Shown: positions 50,338-59,721, counted from the first letter of the stretch. The stretch: 64,000 nucleotides of DNA from Leucobacter rhizosphaerae (GCF_022919175.1 NZ_CP095043.1:992001-1056000); one strand, 5' to 3'. The notes: generated by a model from the sequence alone, not told the origin. Translations and numbers: made by a program.

Positions 50338-52437
50338 ATGTCGCATACTCCTGACGTGACACACACGCACGGCAAACGCGTGAGCACAACGATCACCGCC
50401 CAGCATCCGCTCGATCCGCTCACCGAGGCGGAGATCGCCGCGGCCCGCACCGTACTCGACGAGGCCGGCTTCCTCACCGAGCACGTCCGAGTTGCGATGC
50501 TGCTGCCCCTGGACCCGCCGAAGGACGTGCTCGCCGCGTGGCAGGCGGGCGATCCGTTCGAGCGGCGGGTCGTCGTCACCCTGCTCGACCGGTCGACCGC
50601 CGAGCACACCGAGGCGATCGTCTCCCTGACCCATCGACGGGTCGACGAGCACCGGGTGCTCCCCACTGGCGAGGCCCCCTACGGACAGGCCGCGATCCTG
50701 ATGGAGGAGTTCGTCGAGGTCGGCGACATCGTCAAGGCCTCCCCCGAGTGGCGCGCGGCGATGGAGCGGCGCGGCCTGTCCGAGTACATCGACGGCTGCT
50801 TCTGCTCGCCCCTCGCACCGGGGTACTTCGGCAAGGAGGACGAGGTGGGCCGCCGCCTCGTCCGCTCCTTCACCTACCTGATCCCGAACGAGGGCGACAG
50901 CCCCTGGGCGCACCCGGTCGAGGGCCTCATCGTGCGGGTCGACCTCACGGGCCGCTCGGTCATCGACGTGTACGACGAGGGCGACGTGGAGACCCCGCTC
51001 GTGCACGGCAACTATTCGATTGCGGCGCAGGGACCGGTGCGCGAGTCGCTGAAGCCCATCGACATCACGATGCCGGAGGGGCCGAGCTTCTCCGTGGACG
51101 GCAACCACGTGCAGTGGGAGAACTGGAAGCTGCACGTCGGCTTCAACTCGCGGGAGGGGCTCGTGCTGAGCAACATCTCGTGGCAGGACGGCGATGAGGA
51201 TCGCCCGGTCATCACCCGCGCCAGCGTGCCCGAGATGGTGGTGCCCTACGGCGACGTCGACGAGACGCGCTACTGGATCAGCTACTTCGACGCCGGCGAG
51301 TACCTGCTCGGCCGCAACGCGAACCCGCTGACCCTCGGCTGCGACTGCCTCGGCGTGATCCACTACTTCGACGGCTTCGTGAACGACGATCACGGCAACC
51401 CGGTGAAACTCCCCCAGGTGATCTGCATGCACGAGGAGGACTACGGGATCCAGTGGAAGCACACGGATCTCGACGGCGTCCCGGACACCCGCCGCAGCCG
51501 CCGCCTCGTGATCAGCTACTTCGCGACGGTCGGCAACTACGACTACGGCTTCTTCTGGTACTTCTACCTCGACGGCTCGATCCAGCTCGAGGCGAAGGCC
51601 ACGGGCGTCGTGTTCGCCGGAGCGGGGGTGCCCGGCAGCGACAACGCCTACAACACGGAGGTCGCGCCCGGCGTCTTCACGCCCGTCCATCAGCACATCT
51701 TCTCGGCCCGTCTCGACGTGGCGGTCGACGGCGAGGACAACACGCTCAACGAGATCGAGGCCGTGCCGATCCCGATGGGTCCGGAGAACCCGCGCGGCAA
51801 CGCCTTCACCTGGTCGCACACGCAGCTGAAGACGGAGCAGGAGGCGCAGCGCATGGCGAACGGCGCCATGAGCCGGGTGTGGGAGGTCGCGAGCGCGCAC
51901 CGCACGAACCACGTCGGCAAGCCCACCGCCTTCTGGCTGATCCCGGAGGGCAAGTCGGTGCTGCTCGCGCAGCCCGAGTCGTCCGTCTACGCGCGCGCCA
52001 ACTTCGCGACGAAGCACCTGTGGGGCACCCGCTTCGCCGAGGGAGAGCTGTACCCCGCCGGGCAGTACCCGAACCAGAGCGCCGGGTGGGAGGGGCTGCC
52101 GACCTGGACCACGGCCGACCGCAGCCTCGACGGCGAGGACATCGTGCTGTGGCACTCCTTCGGGCCGACGCATTTCCCCCGGACCGAGGACTGGCCGGTC
52201 ATGCCGGTCGACTACTCCGGCTTCTGGTTCAAGCCGCACGGCTTCCTCGACCGGAACCCCACGATGAATCTGCCCGAGGACGCCCGTTCGGGCTGCGGCA
52301 CGAACTCCGGCGCGAACGCCAACGGCACGGGATCCGGCAGCTGCTGCACGGCCGGGGCCTGCGGCTGCTGCTCCGGCGACACCTGCGCGTGCGGCAACGC
52401 CGCGTGCGGTTGCGGCAAGGTGCGCGCCACCGCATGA
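50338..52437 (+). CDS. Copper-containing primary amine oxidase with Cys-rich tail
   Basis: 699 residues, closely resembling Arthrobacter globiformis amine oxidases. Topaquinone precursor Tyr401 in VGNYDYG, catalytic base Asp318 in YFDAGEYLLG, copper ligands His451 and His453 (HQHIFSARLD) and His612 (PTHFPRTEDWPVMPVD). Oxidises primary amines to aldehyde, ammonia and hydrogen peroxide. No signal peptide, so cytoplasmic. Residues 651-699 are an extra tail with ten Cys in CC, CxC and CxCC arrangements, absent from the ~640-residue reference enzymes I recall; it could bind copper. ATG 50338 has GAGGG upstream. Confidence 0.93.
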   Translation: MSHTPDVTHTHGKRVSTTITAQHPLDPLTEAEIAAARTVLDEAGFLTEHVRVAMLLPLDPPKDVLAAWQAGDPFERRVVVTLLDRSTAEHTEAIVSLTHRRVDEHRVLPTGEAPYGQAAILMEEFVEVGDIVKASPEWRAAMERRGLSEYIDGCFCSPLAPGYFGKEDEVGRRLVRSFTYLIPNEGDSPWAHPVEGLIVRVDLTGRSVIDVYDEGDVETPLVHGNYSIAAQGPVRESLKPIDITMPEGPSFSVDGNHVQWENWKLHVGFNSREGLVLSNISWQDGDEDRPVITRASVPEMVVPYGDVDETRYWISYFDAGEYLLGRNANPLTLGCDCLGVIHYFDGFVNDDHGNPVKLPQVICMHEEDYGIQWKHTDLDGVPDTRRSRRLVISYFATVGNYDYGFFWYFYLDGSIQLEAKATGVVFAGAGVPGSDNAYNTEVAPGVFTPVHQHIFSARLDVAVDGEDNTLNEIEAVPIPMGPENPRGNAFTWSHTQLKTEQEAQRMANGAMSRVWEVASAHRTNHVGKPTAFWLIPEGKSVLLAQPESSVYARANFATKHLWGTRFAEGELYPAGQYPNQSAGWEGLPTWTTADRSLDGEDIVLWHSFGPTHFPRTEDWPVMPVDYSGFWFKPHGFLDRNPTMNLPEDARSGCGTNSGANANGTGSGSCCTAGACGCCSGDTCACGNAACGCGKVRATA

Positions 52438-52484
52438 CCATTTGAATCGCTTCGACCCCTTTCGACACCACAGTAAGGAATCTC

Positions 52485-53894
52485 ATGTACACAGCTGACA
52501 GCCTGCTCGAGGCCATCACCACCACCGACGGCGAGACCCGCGACGTCTTCGATCCCGCGACCGGGGAGCGCATCGCGGCCGCACCCGTGCAGACCGCGGC
52601 CGACGTCGATCGCGCGATCGACACCGCCGTCGCCCACCAGGCGAGCTGGGCCGGACTCAGCAACGAGGAGCGGGTGGCCTACCTCCACCGCGCCGCTGAC
52701 GCCGTCGAGGCGAACGCCGAAGCGCTCGTGACCATCCTCTCCCGCGAACAGGGCAAGCCCCTCAACGGGCCGAACGCCCGCTTCGAGGTCGGCGCCTGCG
52801 CCACCTGGCTGCGCGTCACCGCCGACACCCCGCTGCCGGTCGAGACCGTCATCGACGACGGCCAGACCTTCGCGGAGATGCACTACCGTCCGCTCGGCAC
52901 CGTGGGGGCGATCACCCCCTGGAACTGGCCCATGATGATCGCGATCTGGCAGATCGCCCCGTCGCTCCGCATGGGCAACACGGTCGTGCAGAAGCCCTCC
53001 GAGTACACCACGCTCTCGGGGCTCGCCCTCAACTTCATCCTCAACACCGTGCTGCCCGAGGGTGTCCTCAACACCGTCGTCGGCGCGGGCGACCTCGGCG
53101 CACGCATCGTGGAGAGCGAGAAGGTCGACAAGATCATGTTCACCGGATCGACGCGCACCGGTAAGAAGATCGTCGAGGCGAGCTCCGGCAACCTGAAGCG
53201 CCTGACCCTCGAGCTGGGCGGCAACGACGCGGGCATCGTGCTCGACGACGTCGACCCGAAGGCGATCGCCGAGGGCCTGTTCTGGGGGGCGTTCATCAAC
53301 ACCGGCCAGACCTGCGCCGCACTGAAGCGCCTTTACGTGCCCGACGCCATCTACGACGAGGTCGTGTCGGAGCTCGCGGCGTTCGCGCAGACCATGCCGA
53401 TGGGCAACGGCCTCAGCGAGGACAACGTGCTCGGACCGCTGCAGAACGAGATGCAGTTCAAGGTCGTCGATCGCCTCGTCGAGGCAGCGAAGTCGTCGGG
53501 CGCCCGCGTGGTGCTGGGCGGCAACCCGGATCGCGACGCGGTGGGGTACTTCTACCCGACCACGCTCATCGCGGACATCGACCCGAACAACGCACTCGTG
53601 GTCGAGGAGCAGTTCGGCCCGGCGCTGCCGATCATCCGCTACTCCACCGTCGACGAGGCCGTGCGCCTCGCCAACGAGCTCGAGGTCGGCCTCGGCGGCT
53701 CGGTGTGGTCGTCGGACCGGGATCGCGCACGCGAGGTCGCCGCGCGCGTCCAGGCCGGCACCGTGTGGATCAACTCGCACGGCACCATCCACCCGGCGGT
53801 GCCCTTCGGCGGGGCCAAGCAGTCAGGGTACGGCCAGGAGTTCGGCACGGCGGGCCTCAAGTCGGTCGCGCAGCCGCAGGTGATCCAGGGCTAG
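52485..53894 (+). CDS. Aldehyde dehydrogenase of the amine oxidase operon
   Basis: 469 residues. Catalytic Cys277 in NTGQTCAALKRL, base Glu in LTLELGGNDAG, FTGSTRTGKKI cofactor motif. It begins 47 bases after the amine oxidase, so it likely oxidises the arylacetaldehyde product to the arylacetate, a FeaB role. It is a near-duplicate of the ALDH at 28.6 kb. Terminator follows. Confidence 0.9.
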   Translation: MYTADSLLEAITTTDGETRDVFDPATGERIAAAPVQTAADVDRAIDTAVAHQASWAGLSNEERVAYLHRAADAVEANAEALVTILSREQGKPLNGPNARFEVGACATWLRVTADTPLPVETVIDDGQTFAEMHYRPLGTVGAITPWNWPMMIAIWQIAPSLRMGNTVVQKPSEYTTLSGLALNFILNTVLPEGVLNTVVGAGDLGARIVESEKVDKIMFTGSTRTGKKIVEASSGNLKRLTLELGGNDAGIVLDDVDPKAIAEGLFWGAFINTGQTCAALKRLYVPDAIYDEVVSELAAFAQTMPMGNGLSEDNVLGPLQNEMQFKVVDRLVEAAKSSGARVVLGGNPDRDAVGYFYPTTLIADIDPNNALVVEEQFGPALPIIRYSTVDEAVRLANELEVGLGGSVWSSDRDRAREVAARVQAGTVWINSHGTIHPAVPFGGAKQSGYGQEFGTAGLKSVAQPQVIQG

Positions 53895-53917
53895 CGAGCG
53901 TTCCTCCCCAGCACCGT

Positions 53918-53953
53918 CGAACGGGCGTCGCTCCTCCGAGCGGCGCCCGTTCG
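53918..53953. terminator. Bidirectional hairpin after amine oxidase operon
   Basis: 16-bp stem CGAACGGGCGTCGCTC (53918-53933) with GAGCGGCGCCCGTTCG (53938-53953), CTCC loop, one G-T pair. Lies between convergent ALDH and membrane-protein genes. Confidence 0.8.
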
Positions 53954-53957
53954 CGCG

Positions 53958-54545
53958 TCAGTGCCCCACCAGCATCGCGACGAGCATCGCCGCCATGCCC
54001 CCGGCCTCGATCGACAGGAACCGGCGCCGCTGCCGGAGTGCCGCGAGCGCGAGCACCCCGAGCACGGCGGCGAGCGCCGCCGCCCCGACCGTCGGCAGCA
54101 CCCCGGTGAGCAGGTCCATCGCGCCGTGCCCCGGGTGGGCGGTGCCGGCGGAGCCGCCGGCCGCACCTGCAACGTCTGATCCACTCCCACCGCCACTCCC
54201 CGAGCCGTGCCCGAGCAGCAGCCACGCGGTCGCCGGGTAGGCCAGCGCCGCGGCGACGAGCACCGCGCGCTCGAGGCCCGGGTGCGGCGTCGCGCCCGAG
54301 GGGTCCGGGATCCCGCACCCGCGCGCACTCCGTCCGAAGCGGAGATCGATGCCGAGGACGAGGCCGGCGACCAGCAGCCCCGCCGCCCACACGAGAGGCG
54401 GCAGCAGACCGAGGAAGGCGACGTCGAGCATCGCGAGCAGCATGATCGCCGCCGCGGCGATCCCGAACCACCTGCGCGCCAGGACCGCGCCCCCGAAGCA
54501 CATCGCCCCGGCGGAGACCATCACGAGGCCCGCGGCGAGGGTCAC
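53958..54545 (-). CDS. Small integral membrane protein (DUF5134-like)
   Basis: 195 residues, about six hydrophobic segments, with a loop GSGSGGGSGSDVAGAAGG followed by HPGHGAMDLL. The plan resembles DUF5134 membrane proteins; I am not certain of the family. GTG start overlaps the TetR stop (GTGA), so it is the third gene of the APC-TetR operon. Function unknown. Confidence 0.65.
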   Translation of the reverse strand: MTLAAGLVMVSAGAMCFGGAVLARRWFGIAAAAIMLLAMLDVAFLGLLPPLVWAAGLLVAGLVLGIDLRFGRSARGCGIPDPSGATPHPGLERAVLVAAALAYPATAWLLLGHGSGSGGGSGSDVAGAAGGSAGTAHPGHGAMDLLTGVLPTVGAAALAAVLGVLALAALRQRRRFLSIEAGGMAAMLVAMLVGH

Positions 54546-55162
54546 GGCCCGGGTACGTCCGCCGTCGGGGGTGCGACACCCAGCGCGAGCGATGCGTAGC
54601 TCCGCACCGCCTCCCGGCACTCCTCGCGCGGCGTCGTGTCGCCGACGAGCGGGTACAGATCGTAGGCGTCCTCGAGCGCGACCAGGTTGCGCGCGATGTG
54701 GCCCGCGGGCGACGCGAGGGTGAACTCCCCCGTGCCCGCACCGATCTCGATGAGCGAGCGGTACAGCATGATCTGCTTCTCGGTGAGGGCGCGGTGGGCG
54801 GGCACGTACTGCGGGTGCGCCGCGAGGATCGCGACGCTCTCGTACACCTGGCGGAGCTCATCGCTGATCTGGTCCGGCACCCCGGCGTCGATCATCGCCC
54901 AGATGCGCGCCGCGGCACTCTCCGGCCGGTCCAGGATCCGCCGCCGCTGCACGAGGAACTCCTCCTGGGCGCCGGCCATCGCCGTGACCTGCAGCTCATC
55001 GAGGCTCGTGAAGTAGTGCAGCACGTTGGCGGGACTCATCTCGGCCTCGGCCGCGACGGCGCGCACGTTGATCGCGCGCCGGGGCCGGGATCGCGCGACG
55101 CGCCAGAACGCCCGGATGATGTCATCTCGGCGTTCTGAGCGGCGTCGCGCAGTCGCGTTCAT
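54542..55162 (-). CDS. TetR-family regulator
   Basis: 206 residues. Helix-turn-helix NVRAVAAEAEMSPANVLHYF after an Arg-rich N-terminus. C-terminal domain resembles the TetR_C_6/BetI type (QISDELRQVYESVAILAAH). Nine bases after the APC permease stop, so it is co-transcribed with and may regulate that permease and the divergent peptidase. Confidence 0.82.
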   Translation of the reverse strand: MNATARRRSERRDDIIRAFWRVARSRPRRAINVRAVAAEAEMSPANVLHYFTSLDELQVTAMAGAQEEFLVQRRRILDRPESAAARIWAMIDAGVPDQISDELRQVYESVAILAAHPQYVPAHRALTEKQIMLYRSLIEIGAGTGEFTLASPAGHIARNLVALEDAYDLYPLVGDTTPREECREAVRSYASLALGVAPPTADVPGP

Positions 55163-55171
55163 ACGCCAATC

Positions 55172-56644
55172 CTAGGGGGCGTCGGCCGCATGCACCGGCA
55201 CGGACTGGGTGAGCCCAGAGTAGTACGCGGGGCGGCGCGCTCGGAGCACGAGTCCGACGACGATGCCGCCGAGGAAGAGGATCGGCGTGGGCAGGAGCAG
55301 AAGGGCGTTGACGGGCCCGGTGAGCCCCGTCACCACCTCGAAGTTCGTGACGATGAGCACAAATCCCGCGAGCAGGCCGAGCGCCCCGAGGGCGGGGGCC
55401 ACGATGACGCGCCAGACGCTGTGGCCGCGGCGATCCCGCACGAAGTACCAGACGACGGCGACGGCCGTCACGGCCTGAGCGAACACCAGCCCCTGCACCC
55501 CCGTCGCGTACGTCCAGAGCGCGAGTCCGAGGAACGGGTCCGCGCCGACGAGGATGGCGATGACGACCCCCAGCGCCGAGAGCGCGGAGAGTGTGAGGCT
55601 CGCGACGGCAGGCGACTGGCTGCGCCGACTCGTGCGACCGAGGGCGCGCGGCAGCAGCCCCTCCCGCCCGAGCGAGAAGAGGTAGCGGGTGCAGGCGTTG
55701 TGGAACGACAGCACGCAGGCGAAGAAGCTCGTGACCACCAGGATCTTCATGACGAACGCCGCCCACGCCCCTGCGAGATCCCCGGTGCCCTCGATCACCA
55801 TCGTCTCGAACGCGTCGCTGCGCGCGAGTTCGATCACACCCTCGACGCCGAACGCGACCGTCAGGATCCAGAACGTGAACGCGTAGAAGACCCCGAGGAA
55901 CGCGATGGCGATGATGGTCGCGCGCGGGATCGTGCGCTCCGGCCGCTTCGCCTCCTCCGCGTAGATCGCGGTGCTCTCGAAGCCGAGGTAGGCACCGAAT
56001 CCGATGACGAACAGGGTGCCCGCGGCGGGGGCGAAGAAGACGTGCTGCGGGTCGAACGAGGTGAGGCTCCAGGGTTCGGGGCCGCCATCGGCGAGCGCCG
56101 CGAACGCGAGCACGAGCAGGATCGCGACCTCCAGGGTGAGCAGCACGGCGAGCACCTTCGCCCCGACGTCGATCTTGCGGTAGCCGAGGAAGCCGACGAC
56201 GAGGACCGCCACGAGGGACCACACGCCCCACGGCACGTCGAGCCCGAACAACTCGGCGAACGTGAACTGCGCGAAGAAGCCGATGAAGCCGTAGAACGAG
56301 ATCACGAGCGAGATGTACGCGAACACCGTCACCGACGAGACGCCGAGGCCGACGGGCTTGCCGATCCCGCGGGACACGTACGCGTAGAAGGCCCCCGCGT
56401 TCCGCACGCTCTTCGACATCGCCGTGAACCCGAGGGCGAACAGGATCAGCACCACGGCGCAGAAGAGGATTGCTCCGGGGGCGCCGATCCCGCCCATGCG
56501 GAACGACGTAACCGCGCCGCTGAGAATCACCGTGAGGGGAGCTGCGGCGGAGATCACGAAGAATACGATGTCCCACGTGCCCAGCCGTCCGGCGGCGAGC
56601 GTGGAGCTCTGCGCTCCGGAGGGTTCGTCGAGCTGGGTGCGCAT
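55172..56644 (-). CDS. APC-family amino acid permease
   Basis: 490 residues, about twelve membrane segments; FVISAAAPLTVILSG, VRNAGAFYAYVSRG, GFESTAIYAEEAKRPERTIPRA and RYLFSLGREGLLP are typical. AAGGAG precedes ATG. Divergent from a P1-family peptidase, so its cargo may be the amino acid or amide product or substrate of that enzyme. Confidence 0.87.
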   Translation of the reverse strand: MRTQLDEPSGAQSSTLAAGRLGTWDIVFFVISAAAPLTVILSGAVTSFRMGGIGAPGAILFCAVVLILFALGFTAMSKSVRNAGAFYAYVSRGIGKPVGLGVSSVTVFAYISLVISFYGFIGFFAQFTFAELFGLDVPWGVWSLVAVLVVGFLGYRKIDVGAKVLAVLLTLEVAILLVLAFAALADGGPEPWSLTSFDPQHVFFAPAAGTLFVIGFGAYLGFESTAIYAEEAKRPERTIPRATIIAIAFLGVFYAFTFWILTVAFGVEGVIELARSDAFETMVIEGTGDLAGAWAAFVMKILVVTSFFACVLSFHNACTRYLFSLGREGLLPRALGRTSRRSQSPAVASLTLSALSALGVVIAILVGADPFLGLALWTYATGVQGLVFAQAVTAVAVVWYFVRDRRGHSVWRVIVAPALGALGLLAGFVLIVTNFEVVTGLTGPVNALLLLPTPILFLGGIVVGLVLRARRPAYYSGLTQSVPVHAADAP

Positions 56645-56749
56645 GGGGACTCCTTCGTCTCGCACCGACCCGCCATTCTGAACAACGAACAGCAGATGGT
56701 CATTTTCTGTTTGGCTCTGTAATGTAAACACAGGAGAAAGGATTAAACA

Positions 56750-57889
56750 ATGTTCAATGTTGAGCGCGACGACGGACGATCGACTCGAGCCCGCGATCTG
56801 GGGGTGCGGTTCGACGGCGAACCGGGACCCCACAACGCCATCACCGACGTACCGGGACTCGAGGTCGGCTTCACGACCATCACGTCGGACGCACCCCCGG
56901 TCGCCCGCACCGGAGTGACCGCGATCCTGCCCCGCGGAACCGAGCACGCGGGTGTGCCGTGCGCCGCGGGGGTCGCCGTGCTGAACGGCAACGGCGAGCT
57001 CACCGGTCGGAGCTGGATCGAGGAGTCCGGGCAGCTGCAGGCCCCGATCGCGATCACCAACTCGCACGCCGTCGGCGCGGTGCACACGGGTATCGACCGC
57101 TGGATGGCGGCGCACCACCCGTCGTCCGCCGCGGCCTGGATGCTGCCCGTGGTCGGCGAGACCTGGGACGGCTACCTGAACTCCATCAACGCGGAGCACG
57201 TCACCCCCGAGCACGCGGTCGCGGCGCTCGACGGCGCCCGCGGCGGCGCGGTCGCGGAGGGGAACGTCGGCGGCGGCACGGGCATGAACTGCTACGGCTT
57301 CAAAGGCGGCACGGGGACGGCGTCGCGGATCGTCCGCGTCGGCGACGCGGAGTGGACCGTCGGCGTGCTCCTGCAGGCGAACTTCGGCTCCCGCGACGAG
57401 CTGCGGATCTCGGGCCGGCCGCTCGGCCGCGCGTCGCAGGCGGAGAATTCCATGGAGACGAGCGGGTGGTTCGCGCGCGAGGCGGGCGAGGGCGCCGAGG
57501 CCGTGCCGGGCGCGGGCAGCGTGATCGTGGTGGTCGCCACCGACGCCCCGCTCCTGCCCGACCAGTGCCGCGCGCTCGCGCGTCGGGTCCCCCTCGGGCT
57601 CGCCCGCACGGGCACCACCGGCAGCCACTTCTCGGGTGACATCTTCCTCGCGCTGTCCACGGCCAACGCCGGCGCGCTCGGCTCTCGGATGTCGGCGACC
57701 GGACCGGTGGTGGAGTCGCTGCCCCACGTCGCCTGGGGCCGGATCGACCCGTTCTACGCGGCGGTCGTGGAGGCGACGGAGGAGGCCGTGGTGAACGCGC
57801 TCGTGGCGGCGCGGGACACCGTGGGCCGCGACGGGCACCGCAGCCCCGCGCTTCCGCACGACGAGGTGCGCGCGGCGTTCGACGCGTAA
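56750..57889 (+). CDS. P1-family (DmpA/BapA-type) N-terminal-nucleophile aminopeptidase
   Basis: 379 residues. Ser257 in GAGS-VIVVVATDAPL is the predicted autocleavage site and nucleophile, equivalent to Ser250 of DmpA. N-terminal AITDVPGLEVGFTT and GNVGGGTGM segments are family marks. The precursor cuts itself into two chains that release N-terminal D-Ala, beta-amino acids or form amide bonds. AGGAGAAAGG precedes ATG. Divergent from an APC permease, with a second APC permease downstream. Confidence 0.88.
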   Translation: MFNVERDDGRSTRARDLGVRFDGEPGPHNAITDVPGLEVGFTTITSDAPPVARTGVTAILPRGTEHAGVPCAAGVAVLNGNGELTGRSWIEESGQLQAPIAITNSHAVGAVHTGIDRWMAAHHPSSAAAWMLPVVGETWDGYLNSINAEHVTPEHAVAALDGARGGAVAEGNVGGGTGMNCYGFKGGTGTASRIVRVGDAEWTVGVLLQANFGSRDELRISGRPLGRASQAENSMETSGWFAREAGEGAEAVPGAGSVIVVVATDAPLLPDQCRALARRVPLGLARTGTTGSHFSGDIFLALSTANAGALGSRMSATGPVVESLPHVAWGRIDPFYAAVVEATEEAVVNALVAARDTVGRDGHRSPALPHDEVRAAFDA

Positions 57890-57925
57890 GGAATCTCGAA
57901 ACTATCCATTTGGAAAGTCTCGCGC

Positions 57926-57936
57926 GGAGACACATG
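57926..57936 (+). promoter_or_regulatory. GGAGACACATG motif, weak candidate regulator site
   Basis: CGCGCGGAGACACATGCCCC shares the GCGCGGAGA and CCCG flanks with the site at 49047, but the core is CACATG, not GACAAG. Upstream of an APC permease. Confidence 0.25.
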
Positions 57937-58075
57937 CCCCGTGCGCGCTGAGCACAGCCCTGCCCTGGCCCGGGCGCGTCACCGCTTCGTAGACTCGGAT
58001 CACCCGTGCCCGCCGCACACTCACCACGCAATGACGCGGCACTCCCGGCAACGCCGCCCCGAAAGGAAGAGTGAC

Positions 58076-59662
58076 ATGAGCGCTCCCGTCACCACGGAAA
58101 CCGAACCGCACGACCCCGGCCTCAGCCGACGCACGCTCGGCGTGCCGTCCATCACCCTCATGATCATCGCGGCCTCGGCGCCGCTCACGGTCGTGGCGGG
58201 TGGCGTGACGACCTCCTTCGCAGTGACCGGCTCGCTGGGCGTGCCCCTCGGGTTCCTCCTCATCGCCGTGATCCTCACGATCTTCGCCGTGGGCTACACC
58301 GCGATGGGTCGGTTCATCACCAACGCCGGCGCGTTCTACGCCTACGTCGCGCAGGGCCTCGGCCGGCCGCTCGGCGTCGGCGGATCGCTCGTGGCGCTCG
58401 TCTCCTACAACGCCATGCAGGTCGGCATCTACGGCCTCTTCGGGTTCCAGCTCTCGATGTTCCTGGAGGCCAAGCTCGGCTTCGCTTCCCCGTGGTGGCT
58501 CTGGGTGTTCCTGTGCATCGTGGTCGTCGGGGTGCTCGGCGTGAACCGCGTCGACCTGTCGGCGAAGGTGCTCGGCGCCCTCGTCGCCCTCGAGTTTATC
58601 GCGGTCATCGTGTTCGACATCGTGTCGTTCACGGCCGCGCCGGAGGGGGTCTCGACCGCCGCGCTCAACCCGAACGCCCTCTTCGGCCCCGCGCTCGGCC
58701 TCATCCTCGTCTTCGGCGTCGCGGCCTTCATGGGCTTCGAGAGCGGCGCGATCTACGGCGAGGAGGCGAAGGACCCGAAGCGCACGGTCCCCCGGGCCAC
58801 GTACCTGGCGGTCGCCATCATCGGCGTGTTCTACGCCTTCAGCGCCTGGGCGTTCTCGGTCGGCATCGGGCCCTCCCAGATCGTCGCCGCCTCGCAGGAG
58901 GCGGGTCCCGACCTGATGTTCATCTTCATGACCGAGCAGACGAGCGTCATCATCGCCGACATCATGACGATCCTGTTCATCACGAGCCTCTTCGCGGCGC
59001 TGCAGGCGTTCCACAACGCCGTCGCGCGCTACCTCTACTCGCTCGGGCGCGAGGGCGTCGTCTCCCATCGCTTCAGCCACACCAGCCGCTCGGGCGCTCC
59101 GTGGGCGGGCTCCATCGCGCAGACCGTCATCGCGGTCGTCGTGGTGGCGGCCTTCGCCCTCGCGGGCGACGCCTTCGGCGGCGCTGAGGCGATGTTCGGC
59201 GAGCTGTCGTTCCTCTACCCCGTGCTCACCATGTTCACGTGGCTCACGAACACGGGTGCCGCCGGCCTCGTGCTCCTCATGGCACTCACCGCCTTCGCCG
59301 TGATCGGGTTCTTCCGCAAGCGACCGAGCGGCCTGAACGCCTGGACCACGATCGTGGCACCGCTCATCGCGGGGCTGCTCCTCGCCGCCATGTTCGTGAT
59401 GATCCTCGGCAACTTCCCGCTCATGCTCGGGCAGGAGGAGCCGGATCTCACCACGTTCCTCCTCCCCGGCATCATCATCGCGGCGTTTGTGATCGGCATC
59501 GTCTGGGCGCTGGTGCTGCGCAACTCGAAGCCGTCGATCTACGCACAGATCGGCCACGGCACCGAACCCGGCGCCTACGGCACAGCGGTGGTCGACGTCG
59601 TCGAGATCACCGAGGTCACCGAGGTCGACGCGGTCGACGCGGATCGCGGCACGACACGCTGA
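58076..59662 (+). CDS. APC-family amino acid permease
   Basis: 528 residues, about twelve membrane segments, paralogous to the permeases at 47.4 and 55.2 kb (IIAASAPLTVVAGGV, ITNAGAFYAYVAQG, GFESGAIYGEEAKDPKRTVPRA, RYLYSLGREGVV). GAAAGGAAGA precedes ATG 58076; earlier in-frame codons lack an RBS. Lies 160 bases before hutU, so histidine or urocanate uptake is possible, but it could equally serve the P1 peptidase. Confidence 0.87.
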   Translation: MSAPVTTETEPHDPGLSRRTLGVPSITLMIIAASAPLTVVAGGVTTSFAVTGSLGVPLGFLLIAVILTIFAVGYTAMGRFITNAGAFYAYVAQGLGRPLGVGGSLVALVSYNAMQVGIYGLFGFQLSMFLEAKLGFASPWWLWVFLCIVVVGVLGVNRVDLSAKVLGALVALEFIAVIVFDIVSFTAAPEGVSTAALNPNALFGPALGLILVFGVAAFMGFESGAIYGEEAKDPKRTVPRATYLAVAIIGVFYAFSAWAFSVGIGPSQIVAASQEAGPDLMFIFMTEQTSVIIADIMTILFITSLFAALQAFHNAVARYLYSLGREGVVSHRFSHTSRSGAPWAGSIAQTVIAVVVVAAFALAGDAFGGAEAMFGELSFLYPVLTMFTWLTNTGAAGLVLLMALTAFAVIGFFRKRPSGLNAWTTIVAPLIAGLLLAAMFVMILGNFPLMLGQEEPDLTTFLLPGIIIAAFVIGIVWALVLRNSKPSIYAQIGHGTEPGAYGTAVVDVVEITEVTEVDAVDADRGTTR

Positions 59663-59705
59663 CGGCCGGGATTCGCGCCGGCGCGGTGTGCTGCCGGATC
59701 GCGAT

Positions 59706-59721
59706 GTCCGGGATCCCGGAC
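59706..59721. promoter_or_regulatory. 16-bp perfect palindrome upstream of hutU
   Basis: GTCCGGGATCCCGGAC, 104 bases before the hutU ATG, between the permease stop and hutU. With no loop it is a poor terminator and a better operator candidate, for instance for the IclR regulator at 63 kb. Confidence 0.45.
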
